Assembly (NCBI GenBank): GCA_964016985.1
Contig: OZ024826.1
Coordinates: forward strand, 61,820,910 to 61,884,909
Direction of reading: 5' to 3'
DNA: 64,000 nucleotides
Source: Anodontia alba
Lineage: Eukaryota > Mollusca > Bivalvia > Lucinida > Lucinidae
Shown: piece by piece, positions 35,301 to 47,319 of the stretch
Layout: each line of letters begins with the position of its first letter
Position numbering within the stretch: position 1 is the stretch's first letter
Position numbers and translations under genes: made by a program
Notes under the pieces: model-generated
What the model was told of the DNA's origin: nothing
Seen by the model: only the letters and a program-made list of their open reading frames with translations
Databases searched by the model: none

Positions 35301-37265
35301 TCTATATCTGGGCATTGAAGACTCAGAACAGCCACCACTTATGTGTAGTATGATCAGGGTATTAACTGTCCATATCTGGACATTGAAGGTTCAGAACAGC
35401 CAGCGCTTCTATGCAGTATGATCAGGACATTCACTGTCTATATCTTGGCATTGAAGGTTCCGAACAGCCAGCGCTTCTATGCAGTATGATTAGGACATTC
35501 ACTGTCTATATCTGGACATTGAAGACTCAGAACAGCCAGCACTTCTGTGCAGTATGATCAGGGCATTCACTGTCTATATCTGGACACTGAAGACTCAGAA
35601 CAGCCAGCACTTCTGTGCAGTATGATCAGGGTATTCAATGTTTACATCTAAACATTGAAGGTTCAGAACAGCCAGCACTTCTATGCAGTATGATCAGGGT
35701 ATTCACTGTCTATATCTGGACATTGAAGACTCAGAGCAGCCAGCACTTCTATGCAGTATGATCAGGGCATTCACTGTCTATACCTGGGCATTGAAGGCTC
35801 AGAACAGCCAGCGCTTCTGTGCAGTACGACCAGGGCATTCACTGTCAATATCTGGGCATTGAAGGCTCAGAACAGCCACCGCTTCTGTGCAGTATTACCA
35901 GGGTATTCACTGTCCATATCTGGACATTGAAGGTTCCGAACAATCAACGCTTCTGTACAGTATTATCAGGACATTCACTGTCTATATATGTTCATTGAAG
36001 ACTCAGAACAGTCAACGCTTCTGTACAGTATTATCAAAACATTCACTGTCTATATCTGGGCATTGAAGACTCAGAACAGCCACCACTTCTGTGCAGTATG
36101 ATTAGGGTAATAACTGTCCATATCTGGACATTGAAGGTTCAGAACGGCCAGCGCTTCTATGCAGTATGATCAGGACATTCACTGTCTATATCTGGGCATT
36201 GAAGGCTCCGAACAGCCTGCGCTTCTATACAGTATGATTAGGACATTCACTGTCTATATCTGGACATTGAAGACTCAGAACAGCCAGCACTTCTGTGCAG
36301 TATGATCAGGGCATTCACTGTCTATATCTGGACACTGAAGACTCAGAACAGCCAGCACTTCTGTGCAGTATGATCAGGGTATTCAATGTTTATATCTAAA
36401 CATTGAAGGTTCAGAACAGCCAGCACTTCTATGCAGTATGATCAGGGTATTCACTGTCTATATCTGGATATTGAAGACTCAGAGCAGCCAGCACTTCTAT
36501 GCAGTATGATCAGGGCATTCACTGTCTATACTTGGGCATTGAAGACTAAGAACAGCTAGCACTTCTATGCAGTATGATCAGGGCATTCACTGTCTATACC
36601 TGGGCATTGAAGACTCAGAACAGCCAGCACTTCTATGCAGTATCATCAGGGCATTCACTGTCTGTACCTAGGCATTGAAGACTCAGTGCAGCCAGCACTT
36701 CTATGCAGTTTGATCAGGGCATTCACTGTCTATACCTGGGCATTGAAGACTCAGAACAGCCAGCACTTCTATGCAGTATGATCAGGGCAATCACTGTCTA
36801 TATCTGGACACTGAAGACTCAGAACAGCCAGCGCTTCTATGCAGTATGATCAGGGTATTCACTGTCTATATCTGCACATTGAAGACTCAGAACAGCCAGC
36901 GCTTCATTGCAGTATGATCAGGACATTCACTGTCTAAATCTGGGCATTGAAGACTCAGAACAGTCAACGCTTCTGTGCAGTATGATCAGGGCATTCACTG
37001 TCTATACCTGGGCATTGAAGACTCAGAACAACCAGCACTTCTGTGCAGTATGATCAGGGCATTCACTGTCTATATCTGGACATTGAAGACTCAGAACAGG
37101 CAGCGCTTCTGTGATGTATGATCAGGACCTTAACTGTCTATATCCAGACATTGAAGGCTCAGAACAGCCAGCACTTCTGTGCAGTATGACCAGGGCATTC
37201 ACTGTCTATATCTGGGCATTGAAGGCTCAGAACAGCCAGCGCTTCTGTACACTATGAACAGGACC
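32385..37265 (+). repeat. 68-bp satellite, about 72 copies, with higher-order structure
   Basis: The monomer is 68 bp, anchored by CATTGAAGGCTCAGAACAGC, CTTCTGTGCAGTATGA and ATTCACTGTCTATATCTGG. Monomer variants recur in blocks. A short variant with ACTCTATATCTGGG at 33259 recurs at 34549 (1290 bp, about 19 monomers). CAGTACGACCAGGGCATTC recurs at 33784, 35074 and 35822 (1290 and 748 bp; 748 is exactly 11 monomers). CAATGTTTATATCTAAACA-type variants recur at 34277, 35636 and 36384. Because 68 is not a multiple of 3, apparent open frames cycle through all phases and are not genes. A second array lies at 50790-52115. Confidence 0.97.
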
Positions 37266-37916
37266 TATAACGTAGCGAAGTTAGTTCAGTGTTTCTCTTC
37301 TCAAATACGCGTTGTGTTTTCTACTTCTTTCAAAGTCCCAATTTAGAATTTTAAATAAATTCAACAAAAATAATTTCATTTATAGTATTTTAATTTTTAC
37401 AACCCAGTTCTAAAACTTCTAAACTTCTAACTAAATCAAAAGCCTAAACTTCCAAAACTCCAACTCCAAACTAACTCTCTCAGTTACAGTTTACAGATTT
37501 TTAACGCTGCCAGGCAACTGAGTCACATAGAGGCAGCGCCAGATTAAATCTGGATTAGTTTTACTGGACTACTGGTTTGGCTTGAAACGGTGTCTAGTTA
37601 TAATTCATAACTAGATCACCTCGCCCAGACACAGACACCGTGCATACAAATAGTCGTCCAGTCTGTAAGTTACAGAATTTGGAGCGTTGCTCTAAAGTGT
37701 TCGAGTTTAAAACTAACATCATGGTGTTTTGTCCATGTGTTATTCTCTGTTTGTCAACATGCCACGGACCCACACGCGGGTGATTGGAGAAGGAGGAGGC
37801 TGGGAGAGCGAGCATCTTGGAGGTGTTCAGAGTCTTATCTCAATCGCGTAGTCTAAATAAACGCGTAGTCGAAAGAGTCAATGATCACATTGGTAGTGAT
37901 TCTTCTAAAGGAATTT
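37266..37916. other. non-coding
   Basis: No gene seen between the satellite and the next element. It contains runs of AAACTTCTAAACTTCTAAC-like text at 37410-37470. The minus-strand 73-codon frame at 37594-37815 is unrecognised. Confidence 0.45.
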
Positions 37917-39255
37917 CTATGGCAAGCTGTTTTACTATTTATTATGCAAAATAGATATCTTATATATTATATCAGATATCTTATATAGGATATAAGATAT
38001 CTAATATAGGATAAAAGATATGTAATATACTAATTCAGATATCTTATATCCTATATAAGATATCTGCTATAATATGTGAGATAGCTTATTTTATACCGCA
38101 TGTAAGATATCTTATTTGTTAAATAAGATATCATATATTTATATAGATATCTGATATACTATATAAGATATCTGATATACTAAATGAGATATCTTATTTG
38201 ATTGAATAAATGAGATATCTTCTTTAGTAAATCAGATATCTTATATCCTATTGAGATATCTACTATAGCATATCAGATATCTTACATAGCATATTAGATA
38301 TCTTATATGTCACTTCAGAAGGGTAGTTGTCAGTTTCTGGCGAAAGAATGCGCACAATACTGGTTAACCGCTTAGAGGACTAAGCCTGCCCAGTAAACGT
38401 GTGGTTAGGTAAACTGACCGCGCTCGACATGACCCCATTGGGTTGACTGTGCCGTAAAACCTCAACACAAACAAATAGATAGCAAATAAGATATCTTATA
38501 TAGCAAATAAGATAGCTTAATTGACAAAAGAGATATTTTATTTATATAAGATATCTGATATATTATAAGATATCTGATATATTAAATGATATCTGATTTA
38601 TAGAATAAATAGTAAAACGGCTTACTGGCAAGCCATTTAAACATTTATTGTGCATTATATAAGACATATAGGATATTAGTATATCAGATATCTTATGACC
38701 TATATAAGATATCTGATATATCGTATTAGATACCTTATTTAATTCAACATATGATATCTTATTTACCATATAAGATATCTTATTTCTTAAATATCTTATA
38801 TCCTATATAAGATATCTGATATATCATATTAGATATCTTATTTAATTCGACATATAAGATATCTTATTTACCATATAAGATATCTTATTTCTTAAATAAG
38901 ATATCTTATATCTTAATATAGATATCTGATATACTAAACAAGATATCTGGTATACTAAATGAGATATCTTAAGTGAATAAATGAGATATCTTATTTAGTA
39001 AATAAGATAACATATCCTATATAAGATGTCTTATATAACATATCAGATATCTTATATAGCATATAGCATATAAGATATCTTACATGTCAATTAAGATATC
39101 TTATACAGCATATAAGATATCTTTATTAACATAAGATAATATTATATATTTATATAAGATATAATATATCAGATATCTTATATATTATATAAGATATCTG
39201 ATATATTAGATCAGATGACTGATTTAAAAAATGAATAGTGAAACGGCTTGCCATA
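37917..39255. mobile_element. inverted-repeat element with a palindromic GATATC-rich core
   Basis: The left end is TATGGCAAGCTGTTTTACTA (37918) and the right end, inverted, is TATGGCAAGCCGTTTCACTA (39255), continuing into TTTATT/TTCATT: about 26-bp terminal inverted repeats. The core is more than 1.2 kb of variants of AGATATCTTATAT, largely self-complementary. An internal end-like piece lies at 38604-38633. The flanks ATTTC (37913-37917) and ATTTC (39257-39261) may be a 5-bp target duplication with one base of uncertainty. A truncated SINE sits inside at 38313-38476. A 58-bp derivative of the left end interrupts the reverse-transcriptase relic at 47320-47377. Confidence 0.8.
38313..38476 (+). 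mobile_element. 5'-truncated tRNA-derived SINE
   Basis: It matches the 3' half of the SINE at 22645-22947: TTGTCAGTTTCTGGCGAAAG, GGTTAACCGCTTAGAGGACT, CATGACCCCATTGGGTTGA and the tail TAAAACCTCAACACAAACAA. The tRNA-like head is missing, as expected for incomplete reverse transcription. No clear target duplication can be defined because the flanks are themselves repetitive. Confidence 0.9.
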
Positions 39256-39355
39256 CATTTCTCATTTAAGGTGAAGAGAGAATCCATTTGTCTGTGAAAT
39301 ATGAAAGATGCACCAATTATCGCCCAGCAGTCTCAGTATACATAAGTAGATCCAT

Positions 39356-40072
39356 ACATGTAGGGAACCTTTCAAATGTGAAGTATGTTATAAACGGTTT
39401 ACAAGAATCAACACGCATACGTTGATACCTCCGGGAGAGAAACCTTATTCTTACGATAAATGTAAGAAACCGTTTACGACTGCTAAAATTCTCAAGAAAC
39501 ATCTAGTCATTCATGCTGAAGAGAAACCATGCTCGTGTGGAATTTGTAAGGAACCCTTTACTCAGCACAGCCGTCTAAATATACATATGTTGACTCAAAC
39601 TAATGAGAAACCCTTCACATGTGAATCATGTAAGAAACAGTTTACAGCTGCCTCAAATCTTAAGAAACATATGATTATACATTCTAGAGAGAAACAGTAT
39701 TCATGCGAAACATGTAAGAAACAGTCTAATCGCCCCAATTGTCTTAAAGAGCATATCATGATTCATTATCGACAGAAACCATGTTCGAGTAACACTTGTA
39801 CGAATCGGTTTGCACGATCCAGCAATCTCCAGCAACACAAGTTGTCTCATTCTGGGCGGAAACCATTTTCTTGTGAAAGATGTTTGCAACAATTAACACA
39901 GCGGTTTGCACGATCCCGCAATCTCCATCATCACAAGTTGTCTCATTCTGGGCGGAAGCCATTCTCTTGTGAAAGCTGTTTGCAACAATTAACACAATTT
40001 GGCAGACTCAGTTTACATATGTTTCTTCTTTCGGGAGAGAAACCAGATAATAGTTCTTTTCGTCCTCCGTAA
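39356..40072 (+). pseudogene. decayed multi-C2H2 zinc-finger protein fragment
   Basis: The frame is open from about 39350 (after a TAG at 39347-39349) to a TAA at 40070-40072. It contains about seven C2H2 fingers with the standard GEKPF/H-type linkers. Two fingers keep all ligands (FTCESC...HMIIH and YSCETC...HIMIH). Others have lost one: YSYDKC lacks the first Cys, HMLTQ lacks the last His and CSSNTC lacks the first Cys. Linker-like text (HL, stop, RENPFVCE) continues upstream with stops to the boundary of the 39255 element, so the 5' part is cut away or decayed. A 96-bp segment is tandemly repeated (39806-39901, 39902-39997), adding four codons off the finger register. It was probably once a DNA-binding nuclear protein, now likely inactive. 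Confidence 0.65.
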
Positions 40073-40304
40073 AGACATTCTTCAAATGCACATAGCCGTC
40101 TAGTGGGATAAGATGTCTGATTTTTGGTCCAAACCTTGAAGTACTACATGTGTGCGAATAGCGAAGACTCTGGCGAGACTGCACGGATGCGCAGTCGCGC
40201 CTGGGCCTTCGCTGTTAGCATGTATCGTATCATTACCACATGTACTTGCTTATTTTATTTAGATATCCATGCAGTTATTCAATGGCTTAAATGTATTATT
40301 TAGC

Positions 40305-41649
40305 TACGAGGGATGTTCGAAATGAATTGCTTATTGTCCTCTAGCTCGATATCCACGTGGGGCACGATAAAAACCAATACATACCTGTATAGGGCTATTC
40401 AATATCTACACAATGGTATATAAATGTACATGTTAGACTAAGTGTAAGACATAAAATTTGCCATTTGAATACACGCAGTCATTGACCACTGCAGTAAAAA
40501 TGGTTGGTAGAAGCGTCGACAAAAAAAGATGAAATACGGGCTTACATCAAAGCTCGCTCAAAACTTGGTTGTTCTTTGAAGAAGCTGATGACTGAAATTT
40601 CTACTGCTTTTGGACCTTCTTGTGTGTCTTATGACACAGTTCGGCGGTGGAAAAAGAAATTTGAGTCTGGTGTAGAGTCCATCAAAAATGCACCGAAATC
40701 AGGTAGGCCAAAATCTGCATCTCGTAAAGAAATCGTTTCCAAAATAAAAGAAATCATGGAAGGAGATGCCAGATTTACAGTTCGTGATATTGCCCGAAAG
40801 GTAGGCATATCACTATCAACGGTTCACCTTATTTTGAAGAAGCATTTGAAAGTCAGAAAGATTTCTGCTAGATGGGTGCCACATCTGTTGACTGACGAGC
40901 AAAAGAGGCAACGGGTTAAAGTGGCCGAAAAGCTGCTTCAAATGTTTACAAAATATTATAAAAAGCAGTTTGCCAATGTCGTCACAGGTGATGAAACCTG
41001 GGTCCATTATTTTGAGCCCGTCAGAAAGGTTAGCAATAAGGTCTGGGCCACTAAACACAGCAAATGCCCAATAATTGCCAAACGTTCTTTGAGTACAAAG
41101 AAGATTTTGTATGCAATCTTCTTCTCTGGTGAAGGAGTCGCAATAAAAGTGCCAGTGAAAAAGGGCAAAAGCATCACCGGAAAGTACTACAAAGACGTAG
41201 TACTGAAGAAACTGAAAAAGTATTTTCAGAAACGACGCCCTGCCACTGGTTTTAAACATGTCCGTCTTCTACATGACAATGCCCCAGCTCATACCTCCGC
41301 AATAGTTACGGCGTTTTTGAAGAAAGAAAAAGTAACTGTTTTGCCTCACCCCCCGTATTCCCCAGACCTTGCCCCATGTGATTTCAGTTTGTTTCCGAAA
41401 TTGAAACATTCCTTGCTGGGCGGAAATACCAGTCCCGACAGGCACTTGGATCTGCCATTCATCAGTACCTTATTACTGTGCCCAAATCAGCGTACCGTGA
41501 CGCCTTCAAGAAGTGGATACATCGGCTGAAACTTTGCATTTCTAGCCACGGGGAGTACTTCGAGGGCATGAAATGAGTACTTTTGGGCTAACTTGAAATT
41601 TGAAGTCTGCAGGTAGAAATAAGCAATTCATTTCGAACATCCCCTCGTA
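40305..41649 (+). mobile_element. full-length mariner element
   Basis: Terminal inverted repeats of about 31 bp start TACGAGGGATGTTCGAAATG at 40305 and, inverted, TACGAGGGGATGTTCGAAAT at 41649, with one extra G on the right. TA lies at each outer edge (40305-40306 and 41648-41649), the expected mariner target duplication. The 1.34-kb length is typical of complete mariners. The flanks on both sides carry ATGCAGTTATT(C/T)AATGGCTTA, suggesting insertion next to a short local direct repeat. Confidence 0.95.
40500..41576 (+). pseudogene. mariner transposase (DD34D), two single-base frameshifts
   Basis: The long frame covers an N-terminal helix-turn-helix region (about residues 10-115 of the open frame), the WVPHLL linker and the catalytic domain. 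The domain has Asp163 in VTGDETWVH, Asp258 in LLHDNAPAH and Asp293 in SPDLAPCDF, with 34 residues between the last two: a DD34D triad. The only nearby ATG (40500) is out of frame with the body because of a run of seven A at 40521-40527; six would join them. Near 41414 one base is missing, and the other frame carries the expected C-terminus through EYFEGMK to a TGA at 41574-41576. The triad is intact but the protein is not. It normally binds the 31-bp repeats and cuts and pastes at TA. Confidence 0.93.
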
Positions 41650-41709
41650 TTAATGCAGTTATTTAATGGCTTACTATTCATGCAGTTATTTGACTGACGC
41701 TGTTAATGC

Positions 41710-43910
41710 GGATACTCAGGGTAGTAGTAAGGACCTCTAGTGACAGGTACTGGGACCAGTACCTGTCTCTAGAGGTCCGTTCTACTACCCAAAGGACAGT
41801 ACTTTTCACTAGAGGTCAGTACTACTACCCAGAGTACCAGTACCTGTAAACAGAGGTCCGTACTTCTACCCAGTGTATCAGTTATTGTCACTTGAGATCA
41901 GTACTACCGCACAGAATACCAGTACCTATCACTAGAGGTCAGTACTACTACCCAGACTACTACCCAGTGTATCAGTACCTATCACTGGAGGTCAGTATTG
42001 CTACCGAGAATACCAGTACCTATCGCTGGAGGTCAGTACTACTACCCAGAATACCAGTACTTGTGAACTGAGGTCAGTACTACTACGCATGTTAGCAGAA
42101 CCTATCACTGGAGGTTAGTTTTTCTACCCGTGTTACCAGAACCTATCACTGGAGGAAGTTCTTCTACCAAGAGTACCAGTACCTATCACTGGAGATCAGT
42201 ACTACTACCAAGAGTACCAGTGCCCGTCAATAGAGACCAGTACTTTTACCATCAGGACCAGTACCCGTCACTAGGGGGTCAGTACTACTTCCCAGAGGAC
42301 CAGTACCTGTCACAAAGTTTTTGGGCCGCTACCCAGAGGACCAATACCTGTCAAAGGAGGTCAGTACTACTACTCAGAGGACCAGCACCGGTCGCTAGAG
42401 GTCAGTACTGCTACCCAGAGGACCAGTACCTGTCACTAGAGGTCCTATTACCTAGAGGACCACACATTTTCACTAAAGGCCAATGCTATTACCCGAAGTA
42501 CCAATACCTGTAAGCAGAGGCCCGTACTTCTACCCAGTGTACCAGTAATTGTCACGAGGTCAGTACTACTACCCGGAATACCAGTACCTGTAAATAGAGG
42601 TCACCACTACTACCCATTGTACCAGTACCTATCACTGGGGGTCAGTACGTAATACTACCGTGAGTATCAGTATCTATCACTAGAGGTCAGTACTACTACT
42701 CAGAATACCAGTACCTGTAAATAGAGGTCAGCACTACTACCAATGTTACCAGAACCTATCACTGGAGGTCAGTACTTCAACCAAGAGTACCAGAACCTAT
42801 CACTGGAGCTCAGTACTACTATCCAGTACCCGTCACTAAAAGTCAGTACTTCTACCAAGGGGACAAGTATCCGTCACCAGGGTTCAGTACTACTACCCAG
42901 AGGACAGTACCGGTCCCTAGAGGTCAGTACCGCTACCAAGAGGACCAGTACTTGCCACTAGAGGCCTTTTCTACTACCCAGAGGACCATTTACCTGTCAC
43001 CAGAGGTCAGTACTACTACCCAGAGTACCAGTGCCTGTAAGTAGAGGCCCTTCTTCCCAGTGTACCAGTAATTGTCACTTGAGGTCAGTACTACTACCCA
43101 GAATACCAGTACATGTAAATAGAGGTCAGCACTACTACCCAGTCTACCAGTACCTGTCACAGGAGGTCAGTACTACTACCGAGAGTACCAGTACTTATCA
43201 TTATCACGAGGTCAGTACTACTACCCAGAATACTTGTAGATAGAGGTCAGCACTACTACTCGTTGTACCAGTACCTATCACAGGAGGTCAGTACTACTAC
43301 CCAGAGTACCAGTACCTATCACAGGAGGTCAGTACTACTACCCAGAGTACCAGTGCCTATCACGGGAGGTCAGTACTACTACCCAGTTTACCAGTTCCTA
43401 TCACAGGAGGTCAGTACTACTACCCAGTTTACAAGTTCCTATCACAGGAGGTCAGTACTACTACCCAGAATACCTGTAAACAGAGGTCAGCGCTACTACC
43501 TAATGTACCATTCCTATCACAGGAGATCAGTACTACTACCCAGGATACCAGAACCTGTGAACAGAGGTCAGTACTACCACCCATGTTACCAGAACCTGTT
43601 ACTGGAGGTTAGTATTTCTACCAAGAGTACCAGTTTTTATCACTTAAGGTCAGTACTATTACCCAGAGCATCAGTACCGCTACCAAGAGACCAGTATCTG
43701 TCACTAGGGGTCAGTACTACTATCCAGAGAACCAGTACCTGTCACTAGATTTTAGTTCTGCTACCCAGAGGACCAATGCCTGTCACTAGAGGTCCGTACT
43801 ACTACCCAGATTACCAGTACCTGCCATTAGTGGTCCGTACCACTACCAAGAGTGCCAGTACCTACCATTAGACGTCCGAACTACTATCCAGAGTACCAGT
43901 ACTAGTATGT
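41710..43910 (+). repeat. 41-bp satellite, about 53 copies
   Basis: The monomer is 41 bp (43285 to 43326 is one unit), anchored by AGGTCAGTACTACTACCCAG and ACCAGTACCTATCAC. Copies in the 43260-43500 part are most alike; the edges are more diverged. Several open frames rich in Ser, Thr, Tyr and Gln run across it. They follow the repeat, lack any start context and are not called as genes. Confidence 0.95.
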
Positions 43911-43959
43911 TTTCACATATATGGTAAAATCGTTTTAACATTAAAGGGGCCTTATTTTA

Positions 43960-44510
43960 TGTGGTAAAATGTTGTAACATTTACGGGACCTTATTACATT
44001 TGTGGAAGTTTTCTCGATGCGAATGCATTTGACTTTATTCGAGTGGCGATCGCTGGCATGGGCTTTTGTATCAACGGTCATTTTTGTATGAACGTACGAA
44101 TCATAATTTTCTATAAAATACTATGAGAACTGCCACTAATATGCAAAATATATTCGAGTTTACGGTGAGCTAATACAAGATTAATATGTTTGGTGTGTTG
44201 CTTTCTGTGAAATGTTTAAGGGGAAAGTATCGATGCAAATATATTCGAGTGTATTAGAGAGACGATCGCCAGCATGGGCTATTGTATCAACGGTCATTTT
44301 GTATGAACGTAAGAATTATACGTTTCCATAAATTGCTATGAGAACTGATGCGAAATATATTTCAGTTTACGGTGAGCTAGTATGAGATTAATATGTTTAG
44401 TGTGTTTCTTTCTATAAAATGCTAGATGGGAGAGAACTGATGCAAATGTATTCGAGTTTACGGGGAGCTTGTGTGAGTTTAATATGTTTGGTGCATTGCT
44501 GCGAACTATA
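43960..44510 (+). repeat. tandem repeat, about 205-bp unit, 2.4 copies
   Basis: Units at about 44014-44225, 44226-44425 and a partial third share TATTCGAGT, GGCATGGGCT or GCATGGGCTATTGTATC, CAACGGTCATTTTGTATGAACG and GTTTACGGTGAGCTA. The phrase TTGTACCAACGGTCAT also appears at 44593-44608, where it takes part in a hairpin. Confidence 0.8.
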
Positions 44511-44537
44511 TTTCAAAAGTTGTAAAGGAAAAATACG

Positions 44538-44601
44538 TTGGTACAATAGTGACCGTTTGCTACAATAATGACCATCGCTAGTGTGCGCTATTGTACCAAC
44601 G
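44538..44601. repeat. inverted repeat, 13-bp perfect arms
   Basis: GTTGGTACAATAG (44538) and CTATTGTACCAAC (44589) pair perfectly across about 38 bases. A palindrome TTGTAGTACTACAA follows at 44610-44623. Confidence 0.75.
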
Positions 44602-44779
44602 GTCATAATTGTAGTACTACAATAGTAACCGTCTGCTACAATAACGCACGCTACATAGCTCTCTCTTCCCCAAGTGAGGTAATCGCAATGCTTAAAGGAC
44701 TGAAAAACACAAGAACAAAATAACACAAGGCAAGACTAATACAAATTGCCTCGTAGACTAAACGACAAAGCAACAAACA

Positions 44780-46640
44780 GTAAGACTAACACCGGGACCA
44801 CCGACTTAGAACGGTCGGTAGAATAAATCACCGGGGGGAGGGGGGGGTCTAAAGCACTTATACAGCCCACTAGCTTCACCCTGATGCCACTCTTAATCAC
44901 AACTAGTAAGACAGAAAGCAAACTGGGCAGCTATTGAAGATGACCAAAATGCTAGCATCACAACACATCTAGTAAAATAGAAAGCAAAGTGGGCAGCTAT
45001 TGAAGACGGTGACAACAATATTAGCATCACAACACATATAGGAAAAAAACAACAGAAACCAATGCGGGAACCACAAAGAGCTACAAAGAGTAAGAAGCAG
45101 AATTCCGCGGAAGGCGGCGTCGCACCTGCTGGGGCAAAAGTCACGCGAGCCACAATCAGAATGTGGTTATTAAATAAGTTTATTTCATTCTTAGCAGTGC
45201 TTGGTTGGAAAAGTGACAAAAATTAAAGACAAGGATTATATGACTATAGGAATTTCAATGAAAGCATATGCATTTTCTCATATGATGCATGAGAAATTGG
45301 GCTCAAAAAGTACCCACAGTCTGTACACTTTCATAATAATCTGAGGTTCAGAAAATGACAAAGTTAAAGTGGAAAAAGTGACAAAAATAAATTTAAAGAT
45401 CATATCCGAACCACGTGTACTTCTGCAGACCCGGGAGAAAACATGTGCAAAGTTTCAAAAAGACGGGTTTAAAATTGTATGAGAAGTTGCAATCACAAGG
45501 TACGCACTGTCTATACAACTGAGGTCAGAAAATAACAAAGTTCAAAAAGTACCAAAAAAATTACAAAAATACGACAAGGATTATATGAAAATCATATGCA
45601 CATCTTCAGACTATGGAGAAAGCATGTGCAAAGTTCCAAAAAGATTAGTATAAAATTGTATGAGGAGTTGTGCTCACGAGGTACCCACTGTCTATATATT
45701 GAGGGTGAAAAATGACTAAGTTCACAATGTGGAAAAAAGTAAAAAAAAAAACAAAAAAAAAAAAAAAAAAAAATCTAACAATTACATCCAAACCACATGC
45801 ACATCCTCATACCATGAAGAAAACACATGCAATGTTTCATAATAAGCGGACAAAACTGTAAGAGGAGTTGCGCTCACAAGAGGTACCGTTTATATATAAA
45901 GGGTGAAAAATGACTAAGCTCACAATGTGGAAAAAGTGACACAAAATAACCTAACAATTATATCCAAACCACATGCACATCCTCATACCATGAAGAAAAC
46001 ATATGCAAAGTTTCAAAATGATCGGTACAAAACTGTAACAGGAGTTTCGCTCACAAGAGGTACCCTATATACTGAGGGTGAAAAATGACTAACACAATGT
46101 GGAAAAAATAACAAAAAAATGTTCCAACAATTATACCCAAACCACATGCACATCTTCATACCATGAAGAAAACACATGCAAACTTTCAAAACAATCGGTA
46201 TAAAACTGTAAGAGGAGTTGCGCTCACAAAGAGGTACCCATTGTCTATATATTGAGGTGAAAAATGACTAAGTTCACAATGTGGAAAAAGTGACAAAAAA
46301 TAATCTAACAATTATATCCAAACCACATGCACATCTTCATACCATGAAGAAAACATATGCAAAGTTTCAAAATGATCCCTGCAAAACTGTAAGAGGAGTT
46401 GCGCTCACAAGACACCCAGGTTAAATGTTGACGAAAAGACGAACGGACGGACGGACGGACGGAAACTTGCACATCTAAGTCGCCCATACTACAGCAGGTT
46501 CGAAAACAACAACAAGACCACCGCCTTACAACGGTGAGTAGAATAAACTACCGGGGAGGTGTGTGTGTGCGGTAGGGGGAGTTAAAACACTTTTACAGCC
46601 GACCAGCTTCACCCTGGGTTCCGATGCTCCTCTTAATACA
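44780..46640. repeat. tandem-core interspersed repeat between two direct end copies
   Basis: The segments 44783-44898 and 46514-46637 are direct copies of each other (GAATAAA(T/C)(C/T)ACCGGGG, CACTT(A/T)TACAGCC, CAGCTTCACCCTG). The second starts AACAAGACCACCG with a hairpin CACCG...CGGTG, like the minus-strand 3' ends of the tandem-core elements. Between them, about 45240-46430 holds about six units near 180-210 bp with AAAAATGACTAAGTTCACAA, AAACCACATGCACATC and AGAGGAGTTGCGCTCACAAG, closed by a (GACG)n stretch at 46444-46464. At 44895-45045 a 75-bp phrase is also duplicated. Confidence 0.7.
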
Positions 46641-47319
46641 GAAAATAATAAAAATTCGGTTCACTTAAAGGCCCCCAACTCAGCCAATGCATCAAAGCGA
46701 AAATATAAAAATCAAATTAACCACATTGATAAACAAAGATGAGTATTCATGGCTAATTCTACTGTGTGCCAGAGAAAATGAAAACCAATAGTTGAACCAC
46801 GGTGGGCCAGGCCAATGACATATCGTCAAGCCCCAACCCACTGGTTAAAGTTTCACGAAGAGCCCGTCATTGAATCTGAGGCCCGAACCGCCTTCGTGCA
46901 ATTAAAGAGTGAAGCATAACCATCAACAATGATTGGGTTGATAACTAGGCATACAGTCTGCCGCATAATATCCAGGATATAGCCAATTCTTTTATAACGG
47001 TAAATTAGTTTTCTGAATTGCTCCGAAAAGTTAGATTTTCCACATTTTTTTCTAAATCTGTACACTCATCGTAAAGTTCTGGTTCCGATATACCTTGTTG
47101 CAGAAATGTTTTCAGACTGACATTATATTTTTCTACCAAGGCACGGTGTCTGCAAAAAAATTTCGAAAACGCCTTACGAAGTTTAAAATAACGATAGCCC
47201 TGCCTAAGAAGTTTGGCAGTAAAGGGCTTATTACGGCAGTTAAAGTCACTAAGAAGAAGGTCTGGCGAATCTAATAAGTTGAGATATGTATACCCCATAA
47301 CAGATACGCCGTGGGACAT

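Noticed and set aside
32385..37265. CRISPR-like regular repeats
   Set aside because: Monomers are head-to-tail with no spacers, in eukaryotic-looking DNA with no cas genes; it is a satellite.
41700..43750. Open frames of 70-161 codons rich in Ser/Thr/Tyr/Gln
   Set aside because: They follow the 41-bp satellite; the frame changes with each small indel and there is no gene structure.
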